A stretch of 64,000 bases of DNA from Halostagnicola sp. A56 (GTDB lineage: Archaea; Halobacteriota; Halobacteria; Halobacteriales; Natrialbaceae), in assembly GCF_000691505.1 (NCBI RefSeq), contig NZ_JMIP02000019.1, positions 124,001-188,000 on the forward strand. The letters run 5' to 3'. Both the position numbers and the translations under genes were made by a program. Positions 54,150-63,460 of this stretch are shown piece after piece (position 1 is the stretch's first letter; each line of letters opens with the position of its first letter). The notes under the pieces are model-generated. The model worked only from the letters and a program-made list of their open reading frames with translations. It had not been told where the DNA came from and did no database searches.

Positions 54150-54291
54150 GCGGCAGCGACGGAGTGTCGAACGCTCAGAAGACGAGCGGATCGAGTCTTC
54201 CGTTGTTTTCGACACGACTGAGCGGCAGCGACGGAGTGTCGAACGCTCAGAAGACGAGCGGATCGAGTCTTCCGTTGTTTTCGACACGACT
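54134..54291. repeat. Exact 72-bp tandem duplication spanning the purH stop codon
   Basis: Units at 54134-54205 and 54206-54277 are identical, and a third starts at 54278 but ends after 14 bases. The first unit includes the last codons (FRHD) and stop of the purH gene and the downstream hairpin, so the duplication copies a gene end and its terminator. Perfect identity means it is recent or kept uniform. Confidence 0.92.
54178..54209 (+). terminator. Hairpin plus T-run after purH
   Basis: gaagac pairs with gtcttc across an 11-base loop (54178-54200) and is followed by cgttgtttt. An identical hairpin lies 72 bases further (54250-54281). Archaeal termination needs mainly the T-run, so the assignment is tentative. 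Confidence 0.4.
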
Positions 54292-54595
54292 CGAGCTATA
54301 TCTCGATTTCCCGGGCATCCTGACGCTCGCTGGTAGGAAACAGAGACGAACTCGAGACGCGAGTTGGTTTAATAAACCCTATAATGAGATATTAAAAACA
54401 CCGAACTGGGGTGACGGAGCGAAACCGCGACCGCAACCCAACGGGAACTCGAGTCGAGCGCGCAGGCTGTGATCGAAGTCAGGCGTGCGAAAACAGCCCG
54501 GCACGGTCGGGAAATCGGTCGTTCCCACACACCCAGCGAACGGGAGCCACAGTACGGCGCCCATAATTATGGTCGCCGTCGTCGGGTTCGACTCC
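54292..54595. other. Intergenic region before the GNAT gene, no gene seen
   Basis: An AT-rich patch at 54370-54400 (ttaataaaccctataatgag) looks like a promoter for the gene at 54596 but lies far from it. A reverse frame here could encode a short lipobox-like sequence, but it overlaps the GNAT start and I do not accept it. Confidence 0.4.
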
Positions 54596-55420
54596 ATGAG
54601 CACCCATCCGACGTTCTCGTTCGACGATCCCCTCCAGCAGCGGGTGTACGAGTACGTCGAGCGAAACGGGGCCGTCCCGTCCGACGAACTCGCTCGAGCG
54701 ATCCGCGTCGACGCCGGCGGGTCCCCATCGAAGCCGGCCCGGTCGGCGGAGTACCGCCAGCAGGTCAGGCCCTCGAGCGACCGACTACAGGACGCGCTCG
54801 ACGAACTGAAAACGGACGGCTACCTGCTCGAGACCGACGGCCGCCTGCGGATCAGCGTGACCGCGCCGGAGCGAACCGTAGAACTCGAGGACGGCGTCGT
54901 CCGAATCCGACCGGCTCGGGAGTTCGACCGCGACGGCCTCGTCGACGCCATGCGGGAGATCGCAGGCGAGCAACAGTACATCGTCGCCGAGAATGTGGCC
55001 GACCGACTCGAGCGCGAGTCCGCGCTCGTCCGGGCCAACGCGGATCGATCCCGCGTGTTCTTCGTCGCCACGTTCGAGCCGGACCCCGAGACGGAATCCG
55101 AGCCGCGCTCCGACGTCGTCGGGTGGCTCCACCTCGACGCGCCGGAACTGCCGTCGCTTCGCCACACCGCCGAGGTGACCGTCGGCGTTCGCCCGGAGGT
55201 TCGACGGGAGGGGATCGGTTCGACGCTCCTCGAGTACGGCCTCGAGTGGGCTGACGAGGCCGGCTACCGAAAGGTCACCCAGAACCTGCCGGCGACCAAC
55301 GAGCGGGCGATCGAGTTCCTTACGGAGCAGGGCTGGCAGCGGGAGGGCGAACGCGAGCGCCAGTACTGCATCGACGACTCGTTCACCGACGAGGTGCTGA
55401 TGGGGATCTGGCTCGAGTAA
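54596..55420 (+). CDS. GNAT acetyltransferase with an N-terminal helical domain
   Basis: 274 residues from the ATG at 54596 (MSTHPTFSFDDPLQQ). The first 95 residues hold a helix-rich region (LQQRVYEYVERNGAVPSDEL) that resembles a winged-helix fold. A GNAT domain follows, with HTAEVTVGVRPEVRREGIGS, the acetyl-CoA-binding RxxGxG loop, and ATNERAIEFLTEQGW. It acetylates an unknown amine. Earlier in-frame starts are possible but not family-like. Confidence 0.88.
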   Translation: MSTHPTFSFDDPLQQRVYEYVERNGAVPSDELARAIRVDAGGSPSKPARSAEYRQQVRPSSDRLQDALDELKTDGYLLETDGRLRISVTAPERTVELEDGVVRIRPAREFDRDGLVDAMREIAGEQQYIVAENVADRLERESALVRANADRSRVFFVATFEPDPETESEPRSDVVGWLHLDAPELPSLRHTAEVTVGVRPEVRREGIGSTLLEYGLEWADEAGYRKVTQNLPATNERAIEFLTEQGWQREGERERQYCIDDSFTDEVLMGIWLE

Positions 55421-55557
55421 CGGGGTCTCGGGTGGTGGGCCTCGGGCGAACCTCGTTACTCGAGTAACGGGATTCGACCGAGCGGCTCACGTGCGAGGGT
55501 TCGCGGGCGACCGGGCTCCAGAAAAGCTTTGCTCGGGGGCCGCGTTACGAACGACTC

Positions 55558-56037
55558 GTGACGAGCACCGACGACCCGTCTCGCGCTCGGCCTCCCCTCC
55601 CGCTACGGACGCGAGCGCGACGGCGCGTTCTGCCGACGCTTCACCGACTCAAACAGCCGCTGGGCGGGTTCGCACAGTGTCGCCAACACCCTGCGGAGTA
55701 CGTCGGCACGGTCCAGCGCAGCCTCGAGGAGTTCCGGGCCGACCTCGAGGCGATGTCGTTCTCGCCGGAGCCGATCGCCTCGCTGAAGGTCCACCGCGAC
55801 GGCCGGCTATCGGCCGGAAGCTGGGTTCGACGACCGTCGCCGCTCTCGACGTGGCAGCTCCACGTCGCGCTGTTTCGCACCGACGACCGGTCGCTCGAGG
55901 TGTTCGCCCACCGCGAGTATTCCTGGATACGCCACCCGTACAAACACTACACAGGCGAGGGGTGGGACACGAAATCGGGCGTCGATCGAATGCGAGCGCT
56001 GCTGGGACGCCACGGCGTCTCGTTCAGCGTCGAGTGA
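55558..56037 (+). CDS. Conserved hypothetical protein, 159 residues
   Basis: A soluble, Arg-rich protein with HRLKQPLGGFAQCRQHP, VQRSLEEFRADLEAM and a closing HPYKHYTGEGWDTKSGV. It is usual in haloarchaea next to such genes, but I recognise no domain or motif. Start is a GTG at 55558; another start further in is possible. Confidence 0.65.
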   Translation: MTSTDDPSRARPPLPLRTRARRRVLPTLHRLKQPLGGFAQCRQHPAEYVGTVQRSLEEFRADLEAMSFSPEPIASLKVHRDGRLSAGSWVRRPSPLSTWQLHVALFRTDDRSLEVFAHREYSWIRHPYKHYTGEGWDTKSGVDRMRALLGRHGVSFSVE

Positions 56038-56112
56038 GGAGTGACTCGCTGCCGTCTCGAGCGAGCCGTAACGAGAGCATAGTTTTAGGACTGCCCGGTT
56101 GACTCGCCGACA

Positions 56113-57225
56113 ATGGGGCGAGTCGAACGCGTCGCGGCGTTTACCGACCTCTATCACCCGACGGTCAACGGCGTCACCTACACCGTCTCGCTCTGGCGGG
56201 ACCGGTGGCCGCGCGTTCGAGACTCGATGGCGGTCGTCTTTCCGAAGATGGACGGCTACGACCCCGACGTCGGGGAGTACGCGGTCCCGAGCGTTCAGGC
56301 GCCGCTGTATCCACGCTACCGGCTTGGCGTGCCGCGGATTCCGAGCGGACTCGAGCGCCCGGACGTCGTCCACGTCCACACCCCGTTTACGGTCGGCATC
56401 GCCGGCATTCGCTACGCGCGAAAGCACGGGATCCCCACCGTCGCCTCCTATCACACGCTGCTCGGCGACCGGGCGGGCCAGCACGTGCCGGACGCGCTCG
56501 TCGGTGGGCTGGAACAACTCACGCGCGCCTACGAGCGGTCCGTCTTCGAACTCGCCGACCGCGTCATCGCGCCGACAGCGTTCGCTCGACGGAACTTGCT
56601 CGAGCGCGTCGCCGCGGACGCCGACGTGCGCATCGTTTCGAACGGGATCGACACCGAGTTCTTTCGACCGGTCGATCCGACGCCGTTTCGCGAGGCGCAC
56701 GGACTCGCGGGGATCGACGATCCAATCGTCGGGTACACGGGCCGCCACGGATTTGAAAAGAATCTTGAGGAACTCCTCGACGGCGTCGCGGGAACGGACG
56801 TGACGGCCGTCGTCGCCGGTGACGGTCCCGCCCGCGAATCGCTCGAAGCGCACGCGGCGAGGACCGACGCGGACGTGCGCTTTCTCGGATTTCTCGAGCG
56901 CGAGGAACTGCCGGCGTTTTACGCGGCGCTCGACGCGTTCGTCTTTCCGAGCCCCGTCGAGACACAGGGCCTCGTCGCGCTCGAGGCGACGGCGTGTGGA
57001 ACCCCGGTCGTCGCCGTCGATGCGGGCGCACTCACCGAGTCCGTGATTCAGGGCGAGACCGGATACCGGTACGAAGGTGGGGATCTCGAGGACTTTCGGG
57101 AGGCGCTCGGGCGAACGCTGGCAGAACGTGACAGGCTGTCGGACCTCTGTCGCCGACGCCGGCCGATGCTCTCGGTCGAGCACTCCCTCGAGCAGTTGGC
57201 GGCGCGCTACGACGAGCTACTGTGA
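56113..57225 (+). CDS. Glycosyltransferase family 4
   Basis: 370 residues with the GT-B fold. Near the N-terminus is DLYHPTVNGVTYTVSLW. The C-terminal nucleotide-sugar domain has VFPSPVETQGLVALEATACG, with the two Glu of the EX7E pattern, and AGALTESVIQGETG. It transfers a sugar to an acceptor lipid, protein or metabolite. The acceptor and donor are unknown. No other glycan gene is near, so a stand-alone role, perhaps glycolipid synthesis, is possible. Confidence 0.92.
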   Translation: MGRVERVAAFTDLYHPTVNGVTYTVSLWRDRWPRVRDSMAVVFPKMDGYDPDVGEYAVPSVQAPLYPRYRLGVPRIPSGLERPDVVHVHTPFTVGIAGIRYARKHGIPTVASYHTLLGDRAGQHVPDALVGGLEQLTRAYERSVFELADRVIAPTAFARRNLLERVAADADVRIVSNGIDTEFFRPVDPTPFREAHGLAGIDDPIVGYTGRHGFEKNLEELLDGVAGTDVTAVVAGDGPARESLEAHAARTDADVRFLGFLEREELPAFYAALDAFVFPSPVETQGLVALEATACGTPVVAVDAGALTESVIQGETGYRYEGGDLEDFREALGRTLAERDRLSDLCRRRRPMLSVEHSLEQLAARYDELL

Positions 57226-57264
57226 TCGAGACCGAGTCGAAAATAGAAGCGCGATCGCCGGCGT

Positions 57265-57993
57265 TCAGAGGGTCGTCGCGGCCTCGAGCGAGAGATCGAT
57301 CGCTCGGCCGACGTTGTTCTTCGCCTTCTCGGGCAGTTCGTCGTCGTCGGTGTCGGTCCCCTTCTGGGTTCCCTCGACTAAGTTGCCATCGACGGTGCAG
57401 ATCGCACCCGCGCGCAGTCCCTTCCGACGGGCGAGCGAGAAGACCGCGGCGGCTTCCATCTCGACTGCGAGCAGCCCGGCGGCCTCCCAGTCGTCGACGG
57501 CCGCGTCGGTCTCGGCGTAGTAGGCGTCGTCGGAGGCGATCGGGCCGACGTGAACGTCCTCGTCGTTGGCTTCGGCGGCGTCGACGAGGCTGGAGAGCAC
57601 CTCGTAGTCCGGAACGGCGGGGTACTCGACGGCCTCGTACCGTTTGCTCGTCCCCTCGTTTTTCGCCGCGCCGGTCGCGACGATCATGTCGCCGATTTCG
57701 ATGTCGGACTGGAGCGCGCCGGTCGTCCCGACGCGAACGAACGTCTCGACGCCGACGTTGGCCAACTCCTCTATCGCGATCGCGGCCGACGGACAGCCGA
57801 TTCCGGTCGAGCAGATGGTTAGCTCCCGTCCCTCGTAGCTCGCGTTGACGACCTTGTACTCGCGGTTCTGTGCGACGGTCTCGGCGTCGTCGCAGTGGCT
57901 CGCAATTCGGTCGACGCGTCCCGGATCGCCGGGAATCAACGCGATGTCCGTCAGATCGCCCTCGTCGACGAGTAAATGCGGTTGTGTCGCCAT
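57265..57993 (-). CDS. Uridine phosphorylase-type nucleoside phosphorylase
   Basis: 242 residues from the ATG at 57993 (MATQPHLLVDEGDL). It has the phosphate-binding IPGDPGRVDRIA, RVGTTGALQSDIEIGD and the ribose-binding VEMEAAAVFSLA, which contains the Met-Glu that hold the ribose. It splits a nucleoside with phosphate to base and (deoxy)ribose 1-phosphate; uridine is the likely substrate. The neighbouring PfkB kinase and deoC suggest a nucleoside-degradation neighbourhood. Confidence 0.9.
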   Translation of the reverse strand: MATQPHLLVDEGDLTDIALIPGDPGRVDRIASHCDDAETVAQNREYKVVNASYEGRELTICSTGIGCPSAAIAIEELANVGVETFVRVGTTGALQSDIEIGDMIVATGAAKNEGTSKRYEAVEYPAVPDYEVLSSLVDAAEANDEDVHVGPIASDDAYYAETDAAVDDWEAAGLLAVEMEAAAVFSLARRKGLRAGAICTVDGNLVEGTQKGTDTDDDELPEKAKNNVGRAIDLSLEAATTL

Positions 57994-58471
57994 ACCCACC
58001 GATTCCGGGGGCGGCGAGAAAAACCTTCTCCAGTCCGTTCAGGTCGTCTCGAGCGGCCATCGCCGAGACAGCAGTCACCAACCCCGACGGTCGGGTCGTG
58101 TTTCGACGACCCCGACCGAGACGGTAACAGCCGTGCGAAACGATCGAGACGAGCGATGAAAGTACAGATCGGAGAGCGGCAGGCGACTGCTCGAGCGCGT
58201 CAGAGCGGCGCGTCGACCGGTTCGAAACGCATCGATCGATTCGGGACCGGTGCGGAACGTTCAGTTGGTGCGGGTGGGTCGACCGGTACGGGACGTTCGG
58301 CCGATGCGGCGTTCGACCGATGTTGGTGGGTCGACCGGTACGGGACGTTCGGCCGATGCGGCGTTCGGCCGATGCGGCGTTCGACCGATGTTGGTGGATC
58401 GACCGATACAGCCCCGTAACCAGTGGGGCGTTCGGCCGGTTCGGGACGCGTCGTCCGATGCGAGACGTCGG
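57994..58471. other. Intergenic region with repeats, no gene accepted
   Basis: 478 bases between two reverse genes. A forward frame runs through it but consists largely of the tandem repeat and has no family. The upstream 280 bases have no clear signal. Confidence 0.5.
58273..58408. repeat. 52-bp tandem repeats with an inner 16-bp duplication
   Basis: Units begin at 58273 and 58325 with ggtgggtcgaccggta and each contains ggacgttcggccgatgcgg. The second unit has an extra 16-bp copy of cggccgatgcggcgtt, so it is 68 bp long. A third, partial and more diverged unit begins at 58393 (ggtggatcgaccgata). Confidence 0.8.
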
Positions 58472-58774
58472 TCAGCGAGTTGCGTACACGTGGACCCGCT
58501 CGGGGCCGACGACGACGGTTGCGTCGTCGGCCTCGAACCGGACCATTCCCATCGACCGCTCGGTGCCACCGAGGGTGCTCTCGAAGAGGTCGTCGAGCGC
58601 GTCGGGATCGATATACTGGTAGAGTTGGGTGCTGCCAGCGGTCACGTCTTCGCCGTGAAACGACGCCAGCGCCGTTGCGACGGCGACGCTCGGCGGTTCG
58701 TCGTCGCGTCTATCGTATTGGACGTGCGTGCGATTGTCGCCGGGTGCAGACGCCCAGGGGGTACCTTTCATCAT
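58472..58774 (-). CDS. HalOD1 output-domain protein
   Basis: 100 residues, one HalOD1 domain: SVAVATALASFHGEDV, QLYQYIDPDALDDLFES and a closing VGPERVHVYATR. HalOD1 is a small domain found in haloarchaeal signal proteins and as stand-alone response modules; its partner and action are unknown. It lies beside the repeats and the PfkB kinase without an obvious operon. Confidence 0.85.
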   Translation of the reverse strand: MMKGTPWASAPGDNRTHVQYDRRDDEPPSVAVATALASFHGEDVTAGSTQLYQYIDPDALDDLFESTLGGTERSMGMVRFEADDATVVVGPERVHVYATR

Positions 58775-58914
58775 GTCTCTCAGTCACGGAATCGTGACTT
58801 TCTGGTCGAAGGGCCAACGGCGCCGGGTATATAGCTACCGTCAGACGACACTAACTGAGAACGGACAGGACGCTGGGTCCGAATCTTTCACGACCGGTCA
58901 TATATCCGTGTCGG

Positions 58915-59796
58915 TCACCCTCGACCCTCGAGAAAGGTCTCGACGGCGTCGATCGTCGGCGCGCTCTGTGACCCGGTTTGACTCGCGGTGAGTGCGCCAC
59001 AGGCGTTCGCGTACGCGAGCGCCGTTTCGGGGTCCCCCGTTCGACGGTGCGCGGCGATAAAGCCCGCGGCGAAGGCGTCGCCCGCGCCGCTCGTATCGAT
59101 CGAGTCGACCTCGAACCCCTCGTGGACGAACGAGCCGTCCGGCGTGTGGACTTCGCCGCCGTTTCGTCCGAGTTTGGCGACGACCGTTCCCTCGGTGAAC
59201 GCCGCGACGGGGTCGTCGCCGTCGACCATCGTCTCGAGTTCCCGACCGTTCGCGAAGACGATATCGGCCAGCGCGAGCGTGTCAGCGTACTCGCGGTCGC
59301 CGAGTCGGCGACCCGGATCGAAGCTCACGGTCGCCCCCGCTCGGTCCGCTAGCCGCGCGATTTCGGCGGCCGTCTCGGGTCGCTGACTCGTCAGATGGAC
59401 GTGCTCTGCCGCTCGAATCGGTTCCGGATCGACGTCTTCGGGCCCGATCGCCTCGTTGACGCCGTCGTTGCCGAGCACCGAAACCGCCCCCGAGTCGGTG
59501 ACGAGGAGGTACTTCACCGAAGTCGCGGCGTCCTCGACGACCCGGAGCCCCTCGAGCGCGATGCCAGTCCGCTCGAGGTCGCGCCGGACCAGGCGACCGT
59601 GTTCGTCGTCGCCGATGCTTCCGACGATTCCCGTCTCGACCTCGAGTCTCGAAAGCGCGGTGGCGACGTTGGCGGCGCTCCCACCGCCGGACTGGTGTCG
59701 AGACCGGATCGCCGCTTCACCGTCTGGTTCCGGGAATCGATCGACGCGGAGGGTCACGTCCCAGTTGACGTGACCGGCGATGAGCACCGTGACCAT
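58915..59796 (-). CDS. PfkB-family carbohydrate kinase
   Basis: 293 residues, ribokinase fold. The signatures are SGGGSAANVATALSRL near the N-terminus and DTSGAGDAFAAGFIA with the catalytic Asp near the C-terminus. It phosphorylates a sugar or nucleoside with ATP. In this setting, next to a nucleoside phosphorylase and deoC, a ribose or nucleoside substrate is likely but not shown. Confidence 0.9.
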   Translation of the reverse strand: MVTVLIAGHVNWDVTLRVDRFPEPDGEAAIRSRHQSGGGSAANVATALSRLEVETGIVGSIGDDEHGRLVRRDLERTGIALEGLRVVEDAATSVKYLLVTDSGAVSVLGNDGVNEAIGPEDVDPEPIRAAEHVHLTSQRPETAAEIARLADRAGATVSFDPGRRLGDREYADTLALADIVFANGRELETMVDGDDPVAAFTEGTVVAKLGRNGGEVHTPDGSFVHEGFEVDSIDTSGAGDAFAAGFIAAHRRTGDPETALAYANACGALTASQTGSQSAPTIDAVETFLEGRG

Positions 59797-59913
59797 TCAC
59801 GGCTCGGAACACGGCACCGCGGGAGAAAAACGGTTGCGTTCAGGAGCTGTCGAGGGACGGTCGCGTTCGGAGACTGCCGTCCGAGCCTCGCTGCGGGTTA
59901 TCGGCGGTGAACC

Positions 59914-60735
59914 TCAAGCGATCGTAAAGAGCACCACGTTGTGGACGCCGGGGCCGAGCCCGACCGCGGCGATAAAGGCGAGCAGGAGCCGCGCCTGTCG
60001 GGGCGCGTCGCGAACGTACTCTTTGAACAGGCCGACGACGGCCAGCGCGAGCGCGACCTTGACGGCAACGAACAGCCAGCTCGCGCCGATATACTCGGCG
60101 GTCGGCAGCGCCTCGCCGGCCGCGAGAATCAGTCGCGAGGCGGGGACGTTCTCGCTCGCGCCGAGCACGCTGTAGCCGACGGCGGTCGAAACGCCGTCGA
60201 GTGCGTGGCCGAAGACGACGAGTATCCCCGTCGTGCCCACCAATGCGGCGGTCTCGCTCGCCCATCGCCGCACGCCGAGCCAGGCGATCGCGGCCAGAAC
60301 CGCGGCGAGGACGATCGAGACGGCGGGCCAGAACCCCTCGAGCGTCCCGGTTTCGCGGCCGGTCTCGAGTGCGTACCCTGCAGCGGCGACGAAACAAACG
60401 GCACCGACGACGCCGAGGACGACCTCCGCGGACAGTTCGGGCCTCGCCCGCTCGAGTGCGCGACCGGCGACCCAGACGAGTCCCGCGAGCGTCGCCGTCG
60501 TCACGTAGACGACCGGCGCGCCGAACAGTGGCGCGATCGCGTCGGGGACAGCGGCGACCTGATAGAGGACGTACAGCGTCGACCCGAGCATCATCCAGGG
60601 CGTAAACGAAAGCACCGTTCGATCGGTCACGGGCGGAGCTGTTTTCCACACCAGTGCGAGGGCGACGGCGAACGCGCACAGAAGCGGCACCAGAAGTTCC
60701 AGCGGCGGGACGGCGAATCCCTCTGGGAGCACCAT
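59914..60735 (-). CDS. DUF63 family membrane protein
   Basis: 273 residues from the ATG at 60735 ([18 protein letters not shown]), a start form seen in haloarchaeal DUF63 proteins; an in-frame ATG at 60801 would add 22 residues. About seven membrane spans are visible, with conserved [14 protein letters not shown] and [16 protein letters not shown] in between. The family is archaeal and has no known function. It is divergent from deoC. Confidence 0.82.
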   Translation of the reverse strand: MVLPEGFAVPPLELLVPLLCAFAVALALVWKTAPPVTDRTVLSFTPWMMLGSTLYVLYQVAAVPDAIAPLFGAPVVYVTTATLAGLVWVAGRALERARPELSAEVVLGVVGAVCFVAAAGYALETGRETGTLEGFWPAVSIVLAAVLAAIAWLGVRRWASETAALVGTTGILVVFGHALDGVSTAVGYSVLGASENVPASRLILAAGEALPTAEYIGASWLFVAVKVALALAVVGLFKEYVRDAPRQARLLLAFIAAVGLGPGVHNVVLFTIA

Positions 60736-60899
60736 ATACGGCAACTGGTACGTGCCAGCGACTAACCGCTTCCGATCCGCGGACAGCGCCCTCGAGGTCA
60801 TGTGGCGCGAACGCGAGCCGAGAGGAGGTCGCTTTCGGCCGGGACTCGCGGCCGCGGAGAACCGGGCGTATTTTTCAGCCTCCGAGCGTTCGTCGTGGT

Positions 60900-61580
60900 A
60901 TGGACCGGCACGAACTCGCATCCCTGATCGACCACACCGTTCTCGGCCCCGAAACGACGCCCGCGGACATCGAGACCGTCCTCGACGACGCCGCGGCCTA
61001 CGGGATGAACGCCTGTATCCCGCCGTACTATCTCGAGGAGGCGACGGCGTACGCGCCCGACGTAACGCTCGCGACGGTGATCGGCTTTCCCCACGGACAG
61101 AACGACCACGACACGAAACGCCGCGAAGGCGTCCTCGCGTGGAAGGCCGGCGCGGACGAACTCGATGTCGTAATTAATATCGGACGCCTGCAGGCGGGTG
61201 ACCTCGAAGCCGTCGCCGCCGAGCTCGAGGAGCTCGTCGCGGCCGTGCCGATCCCGGTGAAGGTAATTATCGAGACGGCGCTGTTGACCGACGAGCAAAA
61301 GCGCGACGCCTGTCGGGCAGCCGTCGACGCGGACGCGATGATGGTCAAAACCTCGACCGGGTTCGCGGAGAGCGTTGTTTCGGAGAAACAACGTGCGAAC
61401 GGTGAAACCGTGAGCGGCGGCGCGACCGTCCGCGATGTCGAACTCATGAGCGAGTACCTCCCCGTCAAAGCCAGCGGCGGCGTCGGAAGCTACGACGACG
61501 CGATTCGCATGCTCGAGGCCGGCGCCGAGCGAATCGGGGCCTCGAGCGGGGTCGAGATCCTCGAGGGCGCTCCCGAGTAG
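60900..61580 (+). CDS. deoC: Deoxyribose-phosphate aldolase
   Basis: 226 residues from the ATG at 60900 ([18 protein letters not shown]). The TIM barrel has [26 protein letters not shown] and the Schiff-base Lys in MMVKTSTGF. It splits 2-deoxyribose 5-phosphate to acetaldehyde and glyceraldehyde 3-phosphate, ending deoxynucleoside breakdown. The open frame extends far upstream, but the family start is at 60900. Confidence 0.95.
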   Translation: MDRHELASLIDHTVLGPETTPADIETVLDDAAAYGMNACIPPYYLEEATAYAPDVTLATVIGFPHGQNDHDTKRREGVLAWKAGADELDVVINIGRLQAGDLEAVAAELEELVAAVPIPVKVIIETALLTDEQKRDACRAAVDADAMMVKTSTGFAESVVSEKQRANGETVSGGATVRDVELMSEYLPVKASGGVGSYDDAIRMLEAGAERIGASSGVEILEGAPE

Positions 61581-61667
61581 CGGCCCGTTGCAGACGCTCC
61601 AAACCGGTCACTTTCCAGACGCCCTCGAGTAGTCAAATCACCAGCTACACTACGATCGAGCCGCCGA

Positions 61668-62849
61668 CTACTCCTCGTCGACTATCCGGTCGATCAGGGC
61701 TGACTCGTCGTCACCGAGCGCGGATCGGACGAGCAGGTGGCCGCCGAGGACGGCCGGGCTGATGACCGTGTCCGCCCCCGCGCGTTCGAGTTTTGGGATG
61801 TTCTCGCGGTCGGTCGCGGCGGAGACGATCGGCGTGTCGGGCGCGAGTTGGCGCGCCGTCAGGATCGCCAGCGCGTCGTCGGCGTCCGTGTCCGTCGCGA
61901 CGAGGATCGCCCGAGCGCCGTCGATATTCGCCCGCTCGAGCGGTTCCTCGTCGCTGGGATCGGCGACGACGACCGGGACTTCGTGCTCTGAAAGCCACTC
62001 GGCCGCGTGTTCGTCGTCCGTGACGACGGCGAACGATTCGCCGCTGGTCGTCAGTTCGTCGACGATCGGTTCGGTCAGTTCGCCATAGCCGAGCACGAGG
62101 ACGTGTCGGTCGATGAGTTCGATCTGTGAGTCAGTCATGATTCCTAAGGTTTTCGAGATGCGGGCCTGAATCGCGGGGCCGACGAGGGCACCGATCGCGA
62201 TACCGAAGCTAGCGACGCCGAGGACGACGACTGACATCGTAAACAGGATCGCCTCCTGGGTCTGCGGCCCGATATCGCCGTAACCGACGGTGCTCGAGGT
62301 GATAAGCGTGAAGTAGAAGGCGTCGAGCAGGGTGTCGATGCCGTCGAAGCTCTCTCGCAGGGTGTAAGAGCCGAACGTGCCATAGGCCTGAACGCCGACG
62401 AGCGCGGCTCCCGCGGCTATCTGGGTCGTCGTCAGCGAGAGTTTCTTGTCGAATCGGTCGCGGCTGGCCAGCAAGAACGGAATCGCGAGCACGGAGAGGG
62501 CGACGAGTGGGATGGAGGATCTCCGAACCTGCAACAGCCCCTGAATCGCGGTCACGGGGAGCAAGAGCAGCGTCGCGTACCAGCCGACGCGCAGGCCGCG
62601 GCGCAACGCGAGGGCGCTTCCGACCATCAGAAAGCCGGTCAGCGCGCCGGTAAAACCCACGGTCTCCTGTACAGCGATTGGAACGATACCGGCGAGGGGA
62701 CCTTCGTGGACGGTCTCCTGACTGATTTGGATGACACCAGTGAACACAGACAGCAACGCGACGAGCAGGGCCAGCGTCACGGCTACTCGCGTCGTCACCA
62801 GCCACTTCCAGTCGTCCGGAAGCCACTCCAGGCGCTGCTCGTCGGCCAT
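61668..62849 (-). CDS. Potassium channel with RCK (TrkA-N) domain
   Basis: 393 residues. An N-terminal block of membrane spans is followed by the pore loop and selectivity filter TVGYGDIGP, then a cytosolic RCK domain with VLVLGYGELTEPIVDEL (Rossmann motif) and NIDGARAILVATDTD. The form is MthK- or Kch-like with extra spans before the pore. It moves K+ under control of a ligand bound to RCK. Monocistronic. Confidence 0.92.
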   Translation of the reverse strand: MADEQRLEWLPDDWKWLVTTRVAVTLALLVALLSVFTGVIQISQETVHEGPLAGIVPIAVQETVGFTGALTGFLMVGSALALRRGLRVGWYATLLLLPVTAIQGLLQVRRSSIPLVALSVLAIPFLLASRDRFDKKLSLTTTQIAAGAALVGVQAYGTFGSYTLRESFDGIDTLLDAFYFTLITSSTVGYGDIGPQTQEAILFTMSVVVLGVASFGIAIGALVGPAIQARISKTLGIMTDSQIELIDRHVLVLGYGELTEPIVDELTTSGESFAVVTDDEHAAEWLSEHEVPVVVADPSDEEPLERANIDGARAILVATDTDADDALAILTARQLAPDTPIVSAATDRENIPKLERAGADTVISPAVLGGHLLVRSALGDDESALIDRIVDEE

Positions 62850-63004
62850 ACGGCTGCATCGGAGACGCGGTCAGATAAGCGTCTTCGTTCGGTGCACTCG
62901 AGCGCGGGTCCGCGGGTGGGAGGTCCACGGGTGGAAACCCGAGAATGGAGGGCCTACGGATGGAAACCCGCGGCTGGGACAGCCTCGAGTAGCGGACCGC
63001 AACA

Positions 63005-63100
63005 CTGCCGAGAGTGGCGCGGTCGGTACGCTACCGAGAATGGTGTAACTAACATACTGCTGAGAGTGGCGCGACCGAGACGTTGCTGAGAGCGGTAGCT
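63005..63100. repeat. 26-bp tandem repeats, four degenerate units
   Basis: Units start at 63005, 63031, 63057 and 63083, each with ctg(c/t)(c/t)gaga(g/a)tgg or a variant; the last is partial. Before them, at about 62918-62975, lie two 29-bp units containing cacgggtggaaacccg and acggatggaaacccg. Together they fill the gap between the K+ channel and the SAMP gene. Confidence 0.7.
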
Positions 63101-63129
63101 ACTTGCCCGCGGCGCTGATACGGCCCCAC

Positions 63130-63405
63130 ATGAACTGGAAGTTGTTCGCCGATCTCGCCGAACTGGCGGGCGACAAACACGTCTCCGTCGACGTCGACGG
63201 AGACGCGACGGTCGAAGACGCACTCGAGGCGCTGCTCGCCGACCGACCGGCGCTCGAAGAGCGGGTGCTCGAGGACGGCGAGTTGCGCACGCAGATCAAC
63301 GTCCTCCGCAACGGAACGAACGTCCAGACGCGAGAAGAGGGCCTCGAGACGGAACTCGAGGCGGACGACGAACTGGCGCTGTTCCCGCCGGTCAGCGGCG
63401 GGTAG
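63130..63405 (+). CDS. Ubiquitin-like small archaeal modifier protein (SAMP/MoaD-like)
   Basis: 91 residues from the ATG at 63130 (MNWKLFADLAELAG). The beta-grasp fold is like MoaD and ThiS, with TVEDALEALLADRP, VLRNGTNVQ and the end ALFPPVSGG. The C-terminal Gly-Gly is activated by an E1-like UbaA enzyme and then joined to protein lysines or used as a sulfur carrier. SAMP1 of Haloferax has the same end. Which of the two roles dominates is not known. Confidence 0.9.
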   Translation: MNWKLFADLAELAGDKHVSVDVDGDATVEDALEALLADRPALEERVLEDGELRTQINVLRNGTNVQTREEGLETELEADDELALFPPVSGG

Positions 63406-63460
63406 GCGAGTTTCGTTCTACGGCGATAGCGCAAGGTGACCCGTACTGGCAGCGTAACGA

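Noticed and set aside
54379-54603. Reverse 74-codon frame with a lipobox-like FAGC
   Set aside because: It overlaps the start of the GNAT gene, has no family similarity, and covers the probable promoter region.
57976-58419. Forward 147-codon frame across the repeat region
   Set aside because: Most of it is the 52-bp tandem repeat; no family, overlaps the phosphorylase start region and has no credible promoter.
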